64,000 nt of DNA from Nitrospira sp. GTDB lineage: Bacteria; Nitrospirota; Nitrospiria; Nitrospirales; Nitrospiraceae. This document shows positions 47,819-57,673 of this stretch, in pieces. Position numbers and translations under genes: made by a program. Below the pieces are notes generated by a model, which searched no databases, had not been told where the DNA came from, and saw nothing but the letters and a program-made list of their open reading frames with translations. Numbering within the stretch: the stretch's first letter is position 1; each line of letters starts with the position of its first letter. The stretch covers positions 2,954,179 to 3,018,178 of the forward strand of contig CP126121.1 of NCBI GenBank assembly GCA_030123625.1, in the 5' to 3' direction.

Positions 47819-47960
47819 GTGTTTCCACGACGATTTGGCCGAGATCGCTCTTCGGAGGATTGAAGATGAGAAGTGGTCGCGGTAAAGTATTGCGTCGGTT
47901 GGTGTGCCTTAGTCGCACATTTCTTCCATATAAATATTAAATATAATGAGGAGGGTCGTG

Positions 47961-48296
47961 ATGAGACGTGTAGGTGCAGTGTTGGCGGCGGTCGGTCTGT
48001 TGACCTTGGGGGGCGGTATCAATGTTTGGGCTGCGGCAGATGACGGCAGCAAGATAACGATCAAGAGTCCGGCCCAGGGTCAGAAGGTGAAAAGTGACGT
48101 CGAAATCGTCTACGATCTCGAAAAGGGTAGCAAAGCGACGCACGTCCATTGTTTCGTGGATGGGGAATATCAGAAGGGATGGAAAGGAACGGTCAAGGGA
48201 ATGTCACCCGGGACTCGCGAGATCAAGCTCGTGGCGGCAGATAAGGATCATGAGACCTTAGCCGCTGAATCATCCGTAAAGGTGGAAGTGCAGTAA
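47961..48296 (+). CDS. Small secreted beta-sandwich protein
   Basis: A protein of 111 residues from the ATG at 47961, preceded by GAGGAGGG; an ATG at 47946 lies before that site and is unlikely. The signal peptide is RRVGAVLAAVGLLTLGGG and on to VWAA. The mature domain of about 85 residues has regular beta strands: KITIKSPAQGQKVKSDVEIV, THVHCFVDGEYQKGW, GTREIKLVAAD and SSVKVEV. It looks like a periplasmic Ig-like fold (similar to DUF4399-type proteins). A promoter-like TATAAT at 47942-47947 is close by. It splits the purQ-purL pair and has no obvious role in purine synthesis. Confidence 0.7.
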   Translation: MRRVGAVLAAVGLLTLGGGINVWAAADDGSKITIKSPAQGQKVKSDVEIVYDLEKGSKATHVHCFVDGEYQKGWKGTVKGMSPGTREIKLVAADKDHETLAAESSVKVEVQ

Positions 48297-48467
48297 GAAC
48301 AGGATCAGGGTTCGTTGATCACACAGACCGACTCGGCGAGGCGCCGGATGCGCGCTTCGCCGGTCATGTCGAACGATGCTTGCAGCGATGCCATGCATAC
48401 CCTGGTATTCGGAACACCCCATAAGAAGTTTTGTCGCTGTGACTGCTAGGTCGTGATACAGGCCGGC

Positions 48468-50705
48468 ATGCCACTCATCACCCAAGACCTCATCGCTCAG
48501 CACAACCTCACGGGCGATGAATACCAAAAGATCATCGACATCCTGGGGCGTGAGCCCAATTTGACGGAACTTGGCATGTTTTCTGTGATGTGGTCCGAGC
48601 ACTGCTCCTACAAGAGTTCTCGGGTACACTTGAAAAAGCTGCCGACGACCGGGCCTCGTGTCGTGCAAGGGCCGGGCGAAAACGCGGGAGCGGTCGATAT
48701 TGGCGACGGGCTGTGTGTGGTCTTCAAGATGGAATCGCACAACCATCCATCGTTTATCGAGCCCTATCAGGGCGCTGCCACGGGAGTCGGCGGCATTCTG
48801 CGCGATATCTTTACGATGGGAGCGAGGCCGATTGCGCTGCTCGATTCACTACGGTTTGGCGAATTGCACTCGCCGAAAAATCGCCATCTCATGAAAGGGG
48901 TCGTCTCCGGCATCGCGGGTTACGGCAATTGCATGGGGGTCCCTACTGTGGGAGGCGAGATTGCCTTCAACGACATCTATGCCCTTAATCCGTTGGTCAA
49001 TGTGTTTTGCCTCGGTCTTGCCCATCAGAACAAGATCTTCCGTGGCACTGCTGCAGGCGTTGGGAATCCCGTCATCTATTTCGGCTCCAAAACGGGCCGC
49101 GATGGGATTCATGGAGCGACGATGGCGTCCGATTCGTTCGACGATCAATCGGAACAAAAGCGGCCGACCGTCCAGGTCGGGGATCCTTTTACGGAAAAAT
49201 TGTTGCTGGAAGCCTGTCTGGAACTGATGGAACACGATCTACTCGTCGGGATTCAAGACATGGGTGCTGCAGGGTTGACGAGTTCCTCCTGCGAAATGGC
49301 CTCACGCGCCGGCAACGGAATCGAGTTGGACCTCACGGTGGTACCGCGGCGCGAGCCCGGGATGACGCCTTATGAAATCCTGTTGTCCGAATCGCAGGAG
49401 CGTATGCTGATGGTGGCGAAAGCCGGTAAGGAAGACGAGTGCATCGAGATTTGCCGGAAATGGGATTTGGACGTCGCCGTGGTCGGGAAAGTGACCGCCG
49501 ACGGAATCTTGCGCGTCATGGATCAGGGGAACGTCGTCGCGGAAATTCCGGCGAAGGCATTGGCCGACGACGGACCTCGATATGAACGGCCCTACCAACC
49601 GCCTGCCTATCAGGATATGTTGACGAACCTCAACTACGACGCCATTCCCGATGTGAAGGAGGCGAATGCGGCATTGCTGGCCTTGTTGGAGTCGCCGACG
49701 ATCGCCAGCAAACGGTGGGTGTACGAACAATACGATCACATGGTGCGGACGAACACCACGGTGCGTCCCGGTTCCGATGCGGCGGTGGTGCGTATCAAAG
49801 GCACGAAGAAGGCTGTGGCGATGACGGTGGATTGCAACAGCCGCTATTGCCTGTTGAATCCCTATGAAGGGGCTCGGCTGGCGGTGGCCGAGGCGGCGAG
49901 GAATCTTGTCTGCTCAGGGGCCGTGCCGATCGGCTTGACGGATTGTCTCAATTTCGGCAATCCGGAGCGGCCCGATATTATGTGGCAGTTCGCCATGGCG
50001 ATCGAAGGGATGAAAGATGCCTGCGAGCATTTCCAAATCCCAATCGTCAGTGGAAACGTCAGCTTTTACAATGAAACCAACGGACTCTCCATTTATCCAA
50101 CCCCCATGCTGGGTATGGTCGGGTTAATCGATGACACTGAACAGTCGATGACTCAGTGGTTCAAGCAAGACGGCGACGATATTATCCTGCTGGGCTCCTG
50201 TCGTGAGGATTTGGGTGGATCGGAGTACCTCAAAGTCGTCCATGCCCGCGAACAGGGATCGCCGCCCTATCTCAGCCTGAATGCGGAGAAGACGCTCCAT
50301 GACTGTGTGCTCTCACTGATTCATGATGGACTTCTGCAGTCCGCGCATGATTGCTCGGAGGGAGGTATCGCTGTTGCCTTGGCGGAAAGCTGTATCTCCG
50401 GTCCCGAGCGGACCATGGGGGCTGTGGTAAGATTGTCCAGAGGCAGGCTCCGAAAAGATTCCGTTCTTTTCGGTGAGAGTCAGTCCAGGATCGTGATTTC
50501 CGCCAATCCGGTCCATCGAGGGGCCATTCTCCACCATGCGAGACGCGTTGGTGTGCCGGCTGAAGTGATTGGAGCGGTTTCCGGTGAGCGATTGATGGTG
50601 TCCGTCGGAAATGAAGGTTCGGCGGAACCAGTGATCGATCAACTGGTGACGGTGCTCTTGGATCGATGGGCGTTTTCTGTAGAGCGATCGTTAACCCAAG
50701 CTTAA
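48468..50705 (+). CDS. purL: FGAM synthase subunit PurL (small type)
   Basis: A protein of about 745 residues, the small PurL that needs PurQ and PurS. It has [42 protein letters not shown] (active-site His and nucleotide loop), [36 protein letters not shown] and [13 protein letters not shown] in the second half. The two halves are the internal repeat of this family. The ATG at 48468 suits the family; GTG at 48453 is in frame. purF follows after 21 bases. Confidence 0.96.
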   Translation: MPLITQDLIAQHNLTGDEYQKIIDILGREPNLTELGMFSVMWSEHCSYKSSRVHLKKLPTTGPRVVQGPGENAGAVDIGDGLCVVFKMESHNHPSFIEPYQGAATGVGGILRDIFTMGARPIALLDSLRFGELHSPKNRHLMKGVVSGIAGYGNCMGVPTVGGEIAFNDIYALNPLVNVFCLGLAHQNKIFRGTAAGVGNPVIYFGSKTGRDGIHGATMASDSFDDQSEQKRPTVQVGDPFTEKLLLEACLELMEHDLLVGIQDMGAAGLTSSSCEMASRAGNGIELDLTVVPRREPGMTPYEILLSESQERMLMVAKAGKEDECIEICRKWDLDVAVVGKVTADGILRVMDQGNVVAEIPAKALADDGPRYERPYQPPAYQDMLTNLNYDAIPDVKEANAALLALLESPTIASKRWVYEQYDHMVRTNTTVRPGSDAAVVRIKGTKKAVAMTVDCNSRYCLLNPYEGARLAVAEAARNLVCSGAVPIGLTDCLNFGNPERPDIMWQFAMAIEGMKDACEHFQIPIVSGNVSFYNETNGLSIYPTPMLGMVGLIDDTEQSMTQWFKQDGDDIILLGSCREDLGGSEYLKVVHAREQGSPPYLSLNAEKTLHDCVLSLIHDGLLQSAHDCSEGGIAVALAESCISGPERTMGAVVRLSRGRLRKDSVLFGESQSRIVISANPVHRGAILHHARRVGVPAEVIGAVSGERLMVSVGNEGSAEPVIDQLVTVLLDRWAFSVERSLTQA

Positions 50706-50726
50706 TTGAGTGGACCGTTGAGGATC

Positions 50727-52157
50727 ATGAATAGAGAGCTGCCGATCGTATCTCCCGATAAGTTTCACGATGAGTGCGCCGTCTTCGGCGTCTTCGGCCA
50801 TGAAGAAGCCGCTAATCTGACCTACCTTGGACTGTACGCACTGCAGCACCGCGGGCAAGAGGCGTCCGGGATCGTTGCAGGAGATGGAGACCAATTCTTT
50901 ATACAGAAAGGCATGGGTCTCGTCGCCGACATTTTTCACAAATCCGTGCTGGAGAAACTGCCCGGCCATATGGCTATCGGACACAATCGCTATTCCACTG
51001 CCGGTGGTCACGATTTGAAGAACGTGCAGCCGCTGACCGTGAACTTCGCACTCGGTAATTTGGCCTTGGCTCACAACGGCAATCTCATCAATGCCCAAAT
51101 GCTCCGACACGAACTCGAGGCCTACGGAGCGATCTTCCAGTCCACATCGGACAGCGAGGTCATTATCCATCTCATCGCACACTCGCGAGCAGGCTCCTTT
51201 CTCGCGCGGGTCATCGATGCTCTGAGTCAGGTACGAGGGGCCTTCTCGGTTGTGTTGATGACCGACAACGGCCTTATCGCCGCTCGGGACCCCTACGGTC
51301 TCAGGCCCCTATGTATCGGGCGTCTGCGCAGCAGTTGGATTGTGGCTTCCGAAACCTGTGCGTTTGACTTGCTCGATGCCGAGTACGTTCGAGAGGTGGA
51401 ACCGGGCGAGTTGATCGTCATCAGCGATCAGGGACTCGACAGTCACCATCCGTTTCCTAAGAAGAATCCGGCCATGTGTGTGTTCGAGTACGTCTATTTT
51501 GCGAGGCCGGACAGCCGCATCTTTGGGGCCAATGCCGTGTATGCCACACGTAAGGCGTTGGGTCGCCAGTTGGCCCAGGAGTCATGGGTACCGGCGGATG
51601 TCGTCATCCCCGTTCCCGACTCCGGTGTGCCGGCTGCGCTTGGCTATTCCGAAGGGGCGGGAATCCGGTTTGAAACCGGGCTGATCCGCAACCACTATGT
51701 CGGACGGACGTTCATCGAACCGGAACAGTCGATTCGCCACTTCGGGGTTAAGGTCAAGCTGAATGCAGTACCCGAAGTGTTGGATGGGAAACGAGTCGTC
51801 GTCATCGATGATTCATTGGTGCGTGGCACGACGAGCCGCAAGATCGTCAAGATGATCCGGCAAGCCGGGGCGAAAGAGGTTCACATGCGGATCAGCTCAC
51901 CACCGATTCTCTCGCCTTGTTTCTATGGAATCGATACCCCCACGAAAAAAGAGCTGATTGCATCGGATCATTCCATTGAAGAAATCCGCAAGTACATCAC
52001 GGCCGACAGTTTGGCATATCTCAGTCTTGACGGCATGTTAAAATCCGCTCCGAGGACAGCCGATCAGTACTGTACGGCCTGTTTTACAGAGCGCTATCCT
52101 ATCCCGTTTACCCGCGCAGAAGAGCTTCAGTTAGGCCTGTTCGAATCAGCGCGCTGA
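50727..52157 (+). CDS. purF: Amidophosphoribosyltransferase
   Basis: A 476-residue enzyme that makes phosphoribosylamine, the first committed step of purine synthesis. The catalytic Cys is at residue 17 ([11 protein letters not shown]), so a 16-residue propeptide must be removed, as in the Bacillus type. The iron-sulfur ligands of that type are visible: [28 protein letters not shown] and [11 protein letters not shown]. The PRPP motif is [16 protein letters not shown]. It closes the purine run; a PilZ gene follows 19 bases later. An in-frame TTG at 50706 is possible but lacks support. Confidence 0.96.
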   Translation: MNRELPIVSPDKFHDECAVFGVFGHEEAANLTYLGLYALQHRGQEASGIVAGDGDQFFIQKGMGLVADIFHKSVLEKLPGHMAIGHNRYSTAGGHDLKNVQPLTVNFALGNLALAHNGNLINAQMLRHELEAYGAIFQSTSDSEVIIHLIAHSRAGSFLARVIDALSQVRGAFSVVLMTDNGLIAARDPYGLRPLCIGRLRSSWIVASETCAFDLLDAEYVREVEPGELIVISDQGLDSHHPFPKKNPAMCVFEYVYFARPDSRIFGANAVYATRKALGRQLAQESWVPADVVIPVPDSGVPAALGYSEGAGIRFETGLIRNHYVGRTFIEPEQSIRHFGVKVKLNAVPEVLDGKRVVVIDDSLVRGTTSRKIVKMIRQAGAKEVHMRISSPPILSPCFYGIDTPTKKELIASDHSIEEIRKYITADSLAYLSLDGMLKSAPRTADQYCTACFTERYPIPFTRAEELQLGLFESAR

Positions 52158-52176
52158 ACTCGTCTGCACGGAAGAC

Positions 52177-52530
52177 ATGACGCCTCCAAAGGAAGACGAT
52201 CAGAAAGCACTGCGGCCGCGGGGCAGACGCCGGGTGCAAGTCGACTATCCGGCTTTATTCACGGGAGATGAACGATCAGGCCATGGAACGGTGACTAATC
52301 TAACGATTACCGGATGTGAAATTCAGAGCCATGTCCAGCTTCCCATCGGAGCCGGTCTGAGCCTCCATGTGCAAACGCCAAAGGCTCGTCCTCCGATTGG
52401 CATCGCCCTCGCTATCGTCCGTTGGAAGAATGGTGATCGATTTGGACTCGAGTTCGTTCGATTTGAGGGTGGAACCAAAGAACAGCTCGAGGACATGCTG
52501 AACCAGCGTGAGAGCCCTGCCGAGGATTAA
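52177..52530 (+). CDS. PilZ-domain protein
   Basis: A 117-residue single PilZ domain. The c-di-GMP pocket is recognisable as RGRRRVQVDYPALF (the R-x-x-x-R part) and the second motif as TNLTITGCEI, where the usual D/N-x-S-x-x-G becomes N-L-T-x-x-G. It ends with RWKNGDRFGLEFVRF. It probably binds c-di-GMP and could report to pili or the HDOD-type signalling protein at 15.5 kb, but no direct partner lies nearby. It follows purF closely and may be read from the same transcript. Confidence 0.85.
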   Translation: MTPPKEDDQKALRPRGRRRVQVDYPALFTGDERSGHGTVTNLTITGCEIQSHVQLPIGAGLSLHVQTPKARPPIGIALAIVRWKNGDRFGLEFVRFEGGTKEQLEDMLNQRESPAED

Positions 52531-52664
52531 ATTCCCCTGTCTTGCGGTTGCCGCTCCAAAAATCGTCATGGTAGGATGCCGCATCGGTCGATGCGTCAGG
52601 TGAGGAACCTCGGTTCCCGATCTTGGAGAGTGGAAAGTGAGAAGGTGAGGAGAGACAGGAAACG

Positions 52665-52904
52665 ATGGATGAGATAGAGGAGGGAAAACAAAAGTTTTTG
52701 GAGGTGGTGAAGGAGATCGACGAAACAGTGCAAGTCGTGATCCCCGTGACTCCATCCAATAGCATGTTTCTGGTCTCCCTGACAAAAGGGCCGAACCGTA
52801 AATTTATCACTGTACCCGAAGACGACATGATCGACTTGCCTCGCGAAGCGAGCATCCGGGCGAAAGTCACCAAAACGGTACAGGACGCTGTCGGCAGTCT
52901 GTGA
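52665..52904 (+). CDS. Small conserved-looking protein of unknown function
   Basis: A 79-residue acidic protein (MDEIEEGKQKFLEVVKEIDE then TVQVVIPVTPSNSMFLVSLT). It has predicted helix then beta strands and no membrane segment. An AGGAAAC ribosome-binding site precedes the ATG. I do not recognise the family. It lies 134 bases after the PilZ gene; two small hairpins (52580-52595 and 52604-52617) fall in that gap. It leads the cluster that continues with the degenerate metallo-beta-lactamase fold protein. Confidence 0.6.
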   Translation: MDEIEEGKQKFLEVVKEIDETVQVVIPVTPSNSMFLVSLTKGPNRKFITVPEDDMIDLPREASIRAKVTKTVQDAVGSL

Positions 52905-52964
52905 TTTTCTCTGTGCCATAAGCCATTGGTCATCAACCATCAACTCTACGTATCATCTCTTGCT

Positions 52965-53567
52965 ATGAGACACATCTTGCCCGGCATCTGGCAATGGTCA
53001 TGGTTTTCCGACGAGAAGCAGCTCGACTTCAACGGATTATTCCTGGTGATCGGTGAACATAAGATCCTCGTAGACCCACCTCCGATGACGGCCGAGGCGA
53101 GGGCGGTCGTCCGCCGACATGAGCCGATTGACTACATCCTCGTCACGAATCGAGATCATCTTCGAGAGGCTGCGGTCTATCAGGCAGAGTTCAAGTGTCA
53201 GCTCCGAGTGCCGGAAGCCGATGCCGCCCAGATGGATGTGAACCCAACGGCGACCTATAAGGATGGCGAACTGTTACCCGGTGGTATTTGGGCCATCCAT
53301 CTGAAGGATCAGAAGTCTCCGGGAGAGTCGGCATTGTTTATCGAACGGGGACGAGGGGTACTGATCGTCGGGGATGCGCTGATCGGCAAGCCGCCCGGTT
53401 CCGTCCGCCTGCTTCCTGCCGAGAAGTATGTGGATATTCAGAAAGCCAAGGAGGGTCTCTGCCGCCTCTTGACGTACAACTTCGATAGCCTCCTCGTCGG
53501 AGACGGCGCCTCCATTCTTGTCGGGGGGAAACAGCATGTGGAACAACTCTTGTCGGTGACGTCATGA
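52965..53567 (+). CDS. Metallo-beta-lactamase-fold protein lacking the metal site
   Basis: About 200 residues from the ATG at 52965. The fold is recognisable: GIWQWSWFSDEKQLDFNGLF, then KILVDPPPMTAEAR, then IDYILVTNRDHLREA where active enzymes have H-x-H-x-D-H, and RGVLIVGDALIGKPPGSVRL in place of the second metal region. The motif reads N-R-D-H, so two of the metal-binding His are missing, and the protein may be a binding or structural member. The stop overlaps the start of the TPR gene. An in-frame TTG at 52926 is ignored. Confidence 0.7.
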   Translation: MRHILPGIWQWSWFSDEKQLDFNGLFLVIGEHKILVDPPPMTAEARAVVRRHEPIDYILVTNRDHLREAAVYQAEFKCQLRVPEADAAQMDVNPTATYKDGELLPGGIWAIHLKDQKSPGESALFIERGRGVLIVGDALIGKPPGSVRLLPAEKYVDIQKAKEGLCRLLTYNFDSLLVGDGASILVGGKQHVEQLLSVTS

Positions 53568-54388
53568 CATTGCGTCACAGCCTATCCGAAGAATTGAATC
53601 GACAAGGCAATGAACATTTCTCACGAGGGTACTACACGGAGGCCTATACCTGTTACGCCAAGGCATTAGAGTATGATCGGTTCACCGGTGATCAACGCGC
53701 TCTGGTCGCCACACTCGGCAATTTGGGTAACATCTGCGCAGTCAGTGGACGGCGGGATTCGGCCCAAGCGCATTATCAAGAAGTCTTGGAATTGCAAAAA
53801 TTCCTCGGTGATGAGAAAGGCATCGGGACGACGCTGGCAAACCTGGGAAACCTCCGGGCTGATGCGGGCGAATGGGGTCGGGCACAGGCGTATTATCTCG
53901 AGGCTCTCGACCTCATGGTCAAAACGCATGATGAACCGGCCCAAGCCGTCCTGTTTTCGGACCTTGGTCTGGTGGCTCGTGAAACCGGTCGCTTTGAAGA
54001 GGCGATTCAGTTTTACGAACGGTCGTTGGAGTTAATGCGTCGGCTGAGTAATCTGGGCGGTGTTGCGGACGCCTGGCGCATGATCGGCCGCACATTCTTG
54101 ACACAAAAGCGATACGACGAAGCCATCGCCTGTTGTCAAACCAGCCAGTCGGTCGCCGAACGATTACGAGACGAGCTTCGCGCCGGTGGCGCCCGATACG
54201 TGCTCGCTCAATGTTATGAAGAAATGGGACGTTTGCAGGATGCCGTAGATCTCCTTGATCAGGTGGTGCACATGGATCGTAAGTATCGCCTGCCGAAATT
54301 GGAAGAAAACACCCAGCGTCTACAAGCGCTTCGCGCCCGCCTCACTGATCCGTATCAGTCGCAACCTTGCCGAGGGATGCAGGCATGA
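53564..54388 (+). CDS. TPR-repeat protein
   Basis: A 274-residue cytoplasmic protein built of about six tetratricopeptide repeats, for example RGYYTEAYTCYAKALEYDRF, SGRRDSAQAHYQEVLELQKF, AGEWGRAQAYYLEALDLMVK and TGRFEEAIQFYERSLELMRR, each with the small/large residue pattern. Such repeats bind partner proteins. It overlaps both neighbours by four bases, so four genes from 52965 to 55886 are translationally coupled. Confidence 0.9.
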   Translation: MTLRHSLSEELNRQGNEHFSRGYYTEAYTCYAKALEYDRFTGDQRALVATLGNLGNICAVSGRRDSAQAHYQEVLELQKFLGDEKGIGTTLANLGNLRADAGEWGRAQAYYLEALDLMVKTHDEPAQAVLFSDLGLVARETGRFEEAIQFYERSLELMRRLSNLGGVADAWRMIGRTFLTQKRYDEAIACCQTSQSVAERLRDELRAGGARYVLAQCYEEMGRLQDAVDLLDQVVHMDRKYRLPKLEENTQRLQALRARLTDPYQSQPCRGMQA

Positions 54389-54822
54389 CGCAGCAAGCTT
54401 CCCAAGCCTGGATCCGGCTGCGTACCAATCTCAAACGATCTTTTCCCCAGTTTTACGAATTGGAGCCGGATGGTCCGCTTGCCATGGATCTTGGCGGCGA
54501 TGGCTGGCTCTTGGAAGTCAGGCCGGACGGGAAGGTTCTTTGCCAGTATGGGATGGCGATGGATGAAGTGATGGCGCTCATGTCTGAAGGAACGCCGGAA
54601 GATTTAGGAACGGATGAAGTCGCCAAGCTGGCCAAGTACTTTCTGCAGCCGGCTGTTTCCAAATATCGGGCGCTCCTCCTTCAATCCGGGTTTGTTGAAG
54701 AGACCGAAATGACCGACGAGTTTGTAGCGGTCACGTTTGCGCGAGGTGCGGATTTTGAAAATGTTGCCAAGGTGGAAGATCTGCTCCGATGGTGCCGCAG
54801 GCAAATCGGAAGCGCATCATGA
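54385..54822 (+). CDS. Conserved-looking protein of unknown function
   Basis: A 145-residue soluble protein from the ATG at 54385, which has GAGGG nine bases upstream and overlaps the TPR stop. It starts TQQASQAWIRLRTNLKRSFP and has MDLGGDGWLLEVRPDGKVLC in the middle and a helical end (VEDLLRWCRRQI). I do not recognise the family. Its place between a TPR protein and a methyltransferase, all with ATGA overlaps, suggests a joint role. Confidence 0.7.
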   Translation: MTQQASQAWIRLRTNLKRSFPQFYELEPDGPLAMDLGGDGWLLEVRPDGKVLCQYGMAMDEVMALMSEGTPEDLGTDEVAKLAKYFLQPAVSKYRALLLQSGFVEETEMTDEFVAVTFARGADFENVAKVEDLLRWCRRQIGSAS

Positions 54823-55886
54823 CGCAACGAATCACGACATTCGACGAATTTCGGGGCGTTGTCTCAGGCTATCGATTGCCACGAGTGTTGTTGGTCGCGC
54901 TGGAACTGGATCTTTTTACGACTGTCGGCGACCGATTGTGGACCATCCCGGATCTTGCCAAGGAACTCAAGGTCAGTGAAAGGGGTTTGGGCATTATCTG
55001 TCGTAATCTCGCCGCCGTCGGAGTCTTACAGAAGAAAGGAGCCAGCTATTGGAATAGCCGGCTGGGAGCAACAGCGCTGAATGCCGATCATCGCGCATAT
55101 CGTGGCGGATATTTGAATTTGATCAAACGCCATTGGGCGGACTGGGTACGATTGTCGGAATCCGTGCGGAGCGGCTTGCCGATCGACCATGATACTCCAG
55201 ACAGTCCGGACTACCGTCGACAATTCACGTGGGCCATGCACCACAGGACCTTGGAAATTGCCCCTGCGATTGCCGCGCAAGTTCATATGGGGCGTGCGAA
55301 AACACTTCTGGACCTCGGTGGAGGGCCGGGCACCTATGCCATGGCGTTTCTCGCGAGGAACCCAACGCTTCGCGCGACCGTTTGTGATCGAGAACCTGCT
55401 CTTGAAGTCGCCAAAGAAATCGCCGCCACGCACAAAGCGAGGCATCGACTCTCCTACCTCCCGCTTGATTTCTCGAAAGATCCTATCCCCGGCTCATATG
55501 ATGTGATCTGGTACTCGAATGTGCTGCACATCTATTCGCCCGAAGAGAACCGGGCCATTTTTCGCCGAGCTCGAGCGGCATTGAAGCCGGGTGGCCGATT
55601 CATCATCCAAGACGCGTTTCTGCACGATCGCGAAGGTTTGTACCCGGCAGAAGCAAGTTTGTTTGCTGTGTCGATGTTATTGTTTACGGAAGGCGGAAAT
55701 ACCTATCCAGTCTCGGAAACGGCCAAGTGGCTGAAAGATGCGGGATTCATCGCGGTCAAATCGCTTCCTATCAGGAAAGGGATGGAGGATTGGGAGGACG
55801 GGGTTCTAGAGGCATCGGTCCCGGGCCAACGTCCAAAAACGATCGGCCGCCGAATACAATCAAAAGGAAATAGAAGAGTCCGCTGA
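54819..55886 (+). CDS. SAM-dependent methyltransferase with winged-helix dimerisation domain
   Basis: A 355-residue protein like the O-methyltransferases of natural-product pathways. An N-terminal winged-helix dimerisation domain (about residues 15-90, GYRLPRVLLVALELDLFTTV and DLAKELKVSERGLGIICRNL) precedes a Rossmann domain with the SAM-binding motif KTLLDLGGGPGTYAMAFLAR and the acidic CDREPALEVAK, then IWYSNVLHIYSPEENRAIF and LKPGGRFIIQDAF. Small-molecule O- or N-methylation is likely, the substrate unknown. Its last 116 bases overlap the end of a convergent gene. Confidence 0.85.
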   Translation: MTQRITTFDEFRGVVSGYRLPRVLLVALELDLFTTVGDRLWTIPDLAKELKVSERGLGIICRNLAAVGVLQKKGASYWNSRLGATALNADHRAYRGGYLNLIKRHWADWVRLSESVRSGLPIDHDTPDSPDYRRQFTWAMHHRTLEIAPAIAAQVHMGRAKTLLDLGGGPGTYAMAFLARNPTLRATVCDREPALEVAKEIAATHKARHRLSYLPLDFSKDPIPGSYDVIWYSNVLHIYSPEENRAIFRRARAALKPGGRFIIQDAFLHDREGLYPAEASLFAVSMLLFTEGGNTYPVSETAKWLKDAGFIAVKSLPIRKGMEDWEDGVLEASVPGQRPKTIGRRIQSKGNRRVR

Positions 55887-56172
55887 CCACATTGGCTATC
55901 AAGGAAATTCCCACTTCCGAATCTTTTGTCAGCGCCTGAATAATTGTGGCTATGTCCAGTGCCAATCCAACCGTGGCGTAGATCACGCAAGCCATGGCGG
56001 CCCATCGGAGATGAAGCCAAATCAACACCGAGAGTACCAGAGGCAAGAGGGTGAAAAAGCCGATTCTCCAAGCCATGCCGGGTTTTATGGAGATGTCGTT
56101 TTCTATGAGGAAAAATCCTGTCTCGACGACAAGCGCGCCAATCAGCAGATTCAGCAAGACGGTTTGTTTCAT
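55771..56172 (-). CDS. Four-helix membrane protein
   Basis: A 133-residue protein from the ATG at 56172 with four hydrophobic helices: QTVLLNLLIGALVVETGFFL, WRIGFFTLLPLVLSVLIWLH, AAMACVIYATVGLALDIATI and LIANVVSGLFYFLLIVFGGR. The tail is proline-rich (PGPMPLEPRPPNPPSLS) and lies in the region that overlaps the methyltransferase gene on the other strand. No family recognised. A start at 56235 is possible. It is transcribed away from the DCC-family gene at 56256. Confidence 0.6.
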   Translation of the reverse strand: MKQTVLLNLLIGALVVETGFFLIENDISIKPGMAWRIGFFTLLPLVLSVLIWLHLRWAAMACVIYATVGLALDIATIIQALTKDSEVGISLIANVVSGLFYFLLIVFGGRSFLDVGPGPMPLEPRPPNPPSLS

Positions 56173-56255
56173 CTGAAGACTATAGACCGTGGAGGAAAAC
56201 GTCGGCAATGGTTGTCTTGTTGCCTGCGATTTCAAAGTGCTAACCTTTCTGCACC

Positions 56256-56675
56256 ATGGAATTCAAGAAGCAGATCGCAGACCAGTTATCCAGGCACGTC
56301 TGCCTACTGGTCTATGATGGAGAATGCCGATTGTGTGTATCTACAAAACAGAAACTCGAAGAGCTAGGAATTGGGCAAGCAGAATCCGACCTGAAGTTCC
56401 TTGCGTATCAGAGCGATACGGCAAAGAGAATTTTAGGGTCGAATTATCGTCCTGGTCGTCCTGATGCAGCCTTCTTGATTCGACCTTCAGAAGAAGTGCT
56501 CCAGGGGTTCGAAGCGTTTCTTCCTCTCATCCCCAATCTCCCCGGTGGGAGGCTTCTGCTGTGGTGGTTACGGTTCCCATCTGCCAGACGGCTCGCCAAA
56601 TGGGGCTATCGCATGGTCGCACGCCATCGGTATCGATGGTTTGGCGAAGTCGAACGCTCTAGTCTGCAAGATTGA
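56256..56675 (+). CDS. DCC family thiol-disulfide oxidoreductase-like protein (DUF393)
   Basis: A 139-residue protein with the family hallmark DGECRLC at about residues 21-27, the D-x-x-C-x-x-C redox motif, and the closing region LLLWWLRFPSARRLAKWGYR typical of the DUF393 family. The usual function is thought to be redox activity in a thioredoxin-like fold, but it is not established. It diverges from the membrane protein gene at 55771-56172. Confidence 0.85.
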   Translation: MEFKKQIADQLSRHVCLLVYDGECRLCVSTKQKLEELGIGQAESDLKFLAYQSDTAKRILGSNYRPGRPDAAFLIRPSEEVLQGFEAFLPLIPNLPGGRLLLWWLRFPSARRLAKWGYRMVARHRYRWFGEVERSSLQD

Positions 56676-56790
56676 GTAAGCGAGTCCTATCTTTGCGAGA
56701 TCCCCCCTCTTTCGAGAGGATTCTTCCTACAGCGAGGAATTTACGGACGACAGACCCTCTTCCAGAATGCGTCAACCTTGAGGAGGGTAT

Positions 56791-57663
56791 ATGTTGCTCA
56801 GATGGGACGTATTGTCGGGTTTTTTTAGCCTAGTTCATGTGACTGATCAACTGCGGGACCGTGCTGACCATGACTCTTCGAAGATCCTGATGAGGTTAGT
56901 GGCAGCCGTCTTGTGTCTCTCATTCTCTGGTGGCCAGGCGTGGAGCGAAATCGGTACAGAAAACAAAAGGGCGATTGTGGCCGCAGGGTTCGGTTACCAA
57001 ATCGGCAGCGTCTCAACGATTGCGGTAAAGGTGTATGACGCTGCATCGGGCGACATCTTGTCCAATGAAATTTATGAACTAGCCGTCAAAGAAAGCGACG
57101 GTATGAGCTCGAACCGAGGGCCGCGTATTTTTGCCGGTGGCGTCGGACTGGGCGCTACAGATCTCTCCAATTTCGTATTGCGGGTATATGACGCAAATAC
57201 CGGCGTATTCCAATGGGAGGGGCGACTAAGCCTCGTGCAGCCCGATTGGAAGGCCGGGGGAAAGGTCGTATCGACCGCACTGTCTCGGCGAGCGACTCTT
57301 ACTAAAGTACACATTATTGAAGCGACTATGGAGCAACCGGTATTTTTGCTTCGTGCAATGGATACGGAGACCGGGGTGCTTGTGTGGGAGGATGAGTTTA
57401 CGACTATCCGTACACGAATTCCGCGAACTCATCGGATTGCAGATCGATCGATCCAGCCGGACGGCATTCCACTCGCGAGGTCCCACACCTTTAACTTCAA
57501 GATTCGCATGTATGACTCCAGCGGAAAGAAAGTTCTGTGGGAGGATCAGCTCTCTCAGCGGGAGTCCGATGAAGGGCCTGAGCAATCTCACAACGATCAG
57601 GCCGATATACTTCCCCCCGGGCCTAATCTCTTGCAGAAAGAGTCCATAGCGGGATCGACCTAA
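56791..57663 (+). CDS. Exported protein with four short beta repeats
   Basis: A 290-residue protein. The ATG at 56791 has an excellent GAGGAGGG site, but the export signal (MRLVAAVLCLSFSGGQAWSE) begins at residue 34, so an ATG at 56890 may be used instead. The body contains four related units: VKVYDAASGDILSNEIYEL, LRVYDANTGVFQWEGRLSL, LRAMDTETGVLVWEDEFTT and IRMYDSSGKKVLWEDQLSQ. The pattern of a strand, D-x-x-T/S-G and W-E resembles PQQ-type beta-propeller blades, though four blades are few. Unknown function. Confidence 0.6.
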   Translation: MLLRWDVLSGFFSLVHVTDQLRDRADHDSSKILMRLVAAVLCLSFSGGQAWSEIGTENKRAIVAAGFGYQIGSVSTIAVKVYDAASGDILSNEIYELAVKESDGMSSNRGPRIFAGGVGLGATDLSNFVLRVYDANTGVFQWEGRLSLVQPDWKAGGKVVSTALSRRATLTKVHIIEATMEQPVFLLRAMDTETGVLVWEDEFTTIRTRIPRTHRIADRSIQPDGIPLARSHTFNFKIRMYDSSGKKVLWEDQLSQRESDEGPEQSHNDQADILPPGPNLLQKESIAGST

Positions 57664-57673
57664 GGAGAGAGAG

